Origin: SZUA-547 sp963669265
GTDB lineage: Bacteria > Pseudomonadota > Alphaproteobacteria > Rhodobacterales > Rhodobacteraceae
Assembly: GCA_963669265.1 (NCBI GenBank)
Contig: OY769916.1
Span: 1,984,001-2,048,000 of the forward strand
Direction of reading: 5' to 3'
DNA length: 64,000 bases
Shown in pieces: positions 63,147-64,000 of the stretch. Numbering within the stretch: position 1 is the stretch's first letter; the number at the start of each line of letters is the position of its first letter. Made by a program: the position numbers and the translations under genes. The notes beneath the pieces were generated by a model. The model was not told the DNA's origin, ran no database searches, and saw only the letters and a program-made list of their open reading frames with translations.

Positions 63147-64000
63147 ATGCTGTTTCGCCAGTTTGTAGAACGACTCAGAAGCCGCGGCGACACCGACGGA
63201 TCGGATGAACTGGGCCTCGTGATCGACATTTTTTCGCGGTATTTCTGGCGGTTCCGGCTCAAATACACCGTGATTTTCGTCTGTATTGGGATCACGGCGG
63301 GCGCAACCGCCTATATCGCCTGGTTTATGAAGGATGTGGTGAACTCCGTCTTTGGCGATGCTGAGACATCCAAGATGGGACCGTTCATGGCGGTGATCAG
63401 TCTCGTTTTCATAGTTAAAGGGGCGACCGCCTATATACAGACGGTGCTCTCCAGTCAGATCTCGAATGCAATGGTCGCCGCCCTGCAAAAGCGACTCTAC
63501 GATCACGTGCTGGCGCAACGGGTGTCTTTTTTTGAGACTCATGGCACCGATTCGTTGGTAATGCGCTTTAACCAGGGCGCCTCCGCGATCAACTCGATCA
63601 TGAACCTTCTGGTCACGAAAGGCTTGGCGGACGCCTGCACGTTGATCGGCTTGATTGGCCTGATGCTTTGGACCGACTGGCAATTGACGCTGATCGCAGC
63701 GTTGGGCGGTCCGGTTGTCTTTGGCTCAATATCAGTGATTTTGAAGCGCATCAAAGAAGTCGCAAAATCCGAAGTTCTTGGATTGGAAAAGCTGAATCAA
63801 TTTGTACGTGAAACTGTTCAGGGCGTGGACGTCGTCAAGTCGTACAATCTCGAAGAAAAGATGGCTGAGAGCGCGGACGACGTCATTGAGGCGGTCGAGC
63901 GACGGCGCAACAAGATCGCGCAACTAAAGGCTTTGCCGATCCCGCTGCTGGATACAGTGGGCGGACTCGCCGTCGGCGCCGCAATTCTCTACGCCGGATA
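63147..64000 (+). CDS. ABC transporter transmembrane/ATPase, MsbA-like, N-terminal part
   Basis: Truncated by the window end: 284 codons from the ATG at 63147 (GAGG 5 bp upstream), with no stop before 64000. The visible part is the ABC exporter transmembrane domain: YTVIFVCIGITAGATAYIAW, then SSQISNAMVAALQKRLYDHV and a coupling-helix region VQGVDVVKSYNLEEKM. The nucleotide-binding domain lies beyond the window. The layout fits half-transporters such as MsbA-type lipid exporters. Divergent from dctB. Base composition is slightly less GC-rich than its neighbours. Confidence 0.88.
   Translation, partial: MLFRQFVERLRSRGDTDGSDELGLVIDIFSRYFWRFRLKYTVIFVCIGITAGATAYIAWFMKDVVNSVFGDAETSKMGPFMAVISLVFIVKGATAYIQTVLSSQISNAMVAALQKRLYDHVLAQRVSFFETHGTDSLVMRFNQGASAINSIMNLLVTKGLADACTLIGLIGLMLWTDWQLTLIAALGGPVVFGSISVILKRIKEVAKSEVLGLEKLNQFVRETVQGVDVVKSYNLEEKMAESADDVIEAVERRRNKIAQLKALPIPLLDTVGGLAVGAAILYAG

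Overview
This window is a GC-rich, gene-dense stretch of bacterial chromosome. It reads as an alphaproteobacterium, most likely of the Rhodobacterales. That placement is an inference from gene order and protein character: hom-glpX-recJ, the RNase D/kdsD-lptC-lptA-lptB-rpoN-hpf-ptsN block, a DUF1150 gene after a small heat-shock gene, a DUF2849-cysI-cysH-DUF934 sulfate operon with an Lrp-type regulator, glnK-amtB, an intracellular PHA depolymerase and a TAXI-TRAP transporter. No phage, insertion sequence, CRISPR array or rRNA is visible. Nearly all of the window looks like core or long-resident chromosome.

Layout. 1-5.4 kb: end of an AlaC-like aminotransferase, hom, glpX, two small membrane proteins and recJ. 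5.4-6.6 kb: two tRNA-Glu copies sharing 71 identical bases and bracketing an M48 lipoprotein gene. 6.6-9.2 kb: an orphan coiled-coil protein and cfa. 9.2-13.2 kb: assimilatory sulfate reduction operon and its divergent Lrp-like regulator. 13.2-19.7 kb: CoA-transferase, tandem SnoaL-like protein, a large RTX/cadherin-like protein and a convergent astacin-type protease. 19.9-30.1 kb: glycosyltransferase, hydrolase, MscS channel, SDR, TPR protein, queG, GST, phosphoesterase, mtgA and DUF1330. 30.2-36.7 kb: gltD-GFA-gltB operon. 37-39.2 kb: uppP, NDUFA9-like protein and tRNA-Leu. 39.2-46 kb: RNase D, KDO/LPS transport genes, rpoN, hpf and ptsN. 46-49 kb: small proteins, a heat-shock pair, tRNA-Ala and an acidic zinc-ribbon protein. 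49.1-53.3 kb: phaZ, a YgjP-like protease and a PBP1A-type enzyme. 53.4-55.5 kb: glnK-amtB and an SRPBCC protein. 56-56.4 kb: tRNA-Pro and tRNA-Gln. 56.4-63.1 kb: TAXI-TRAP transporter with a DctB/DctD two-component pair. 63.1-64 kb: start of an ABC exporter.

Two themes tie the window together. One is nitrogen and sulfur assimilation: GOGAT, GlnK-AmtB, sulfite and APS reductases, and the nitrogen PTS protein PtsN. The other is sigma-54 control. rpoN is encoded here, and -24/-12 type sequences can be read in front of glnK-amtB and in front of the TAXI-TRAP operon. The second has two dyads resembling DctD enhancer sites about 135-185 bp upstream. Cell-envelope functions (LPS transport, peptidoglycan synthesis, UppP, MscS, cyclopropane lipid synthesis) make up much of the rest.

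I did not find a clearly new multi-gene system. The least explained items are the tRNA-Glu-flanked M48 gene, the RTX/astacin pair, the GFA-family gene locked inside the glutamate synthase operon, the orphan coiled-coil gene, and a structured 468-bp gap at 46.2-46.65 kb.
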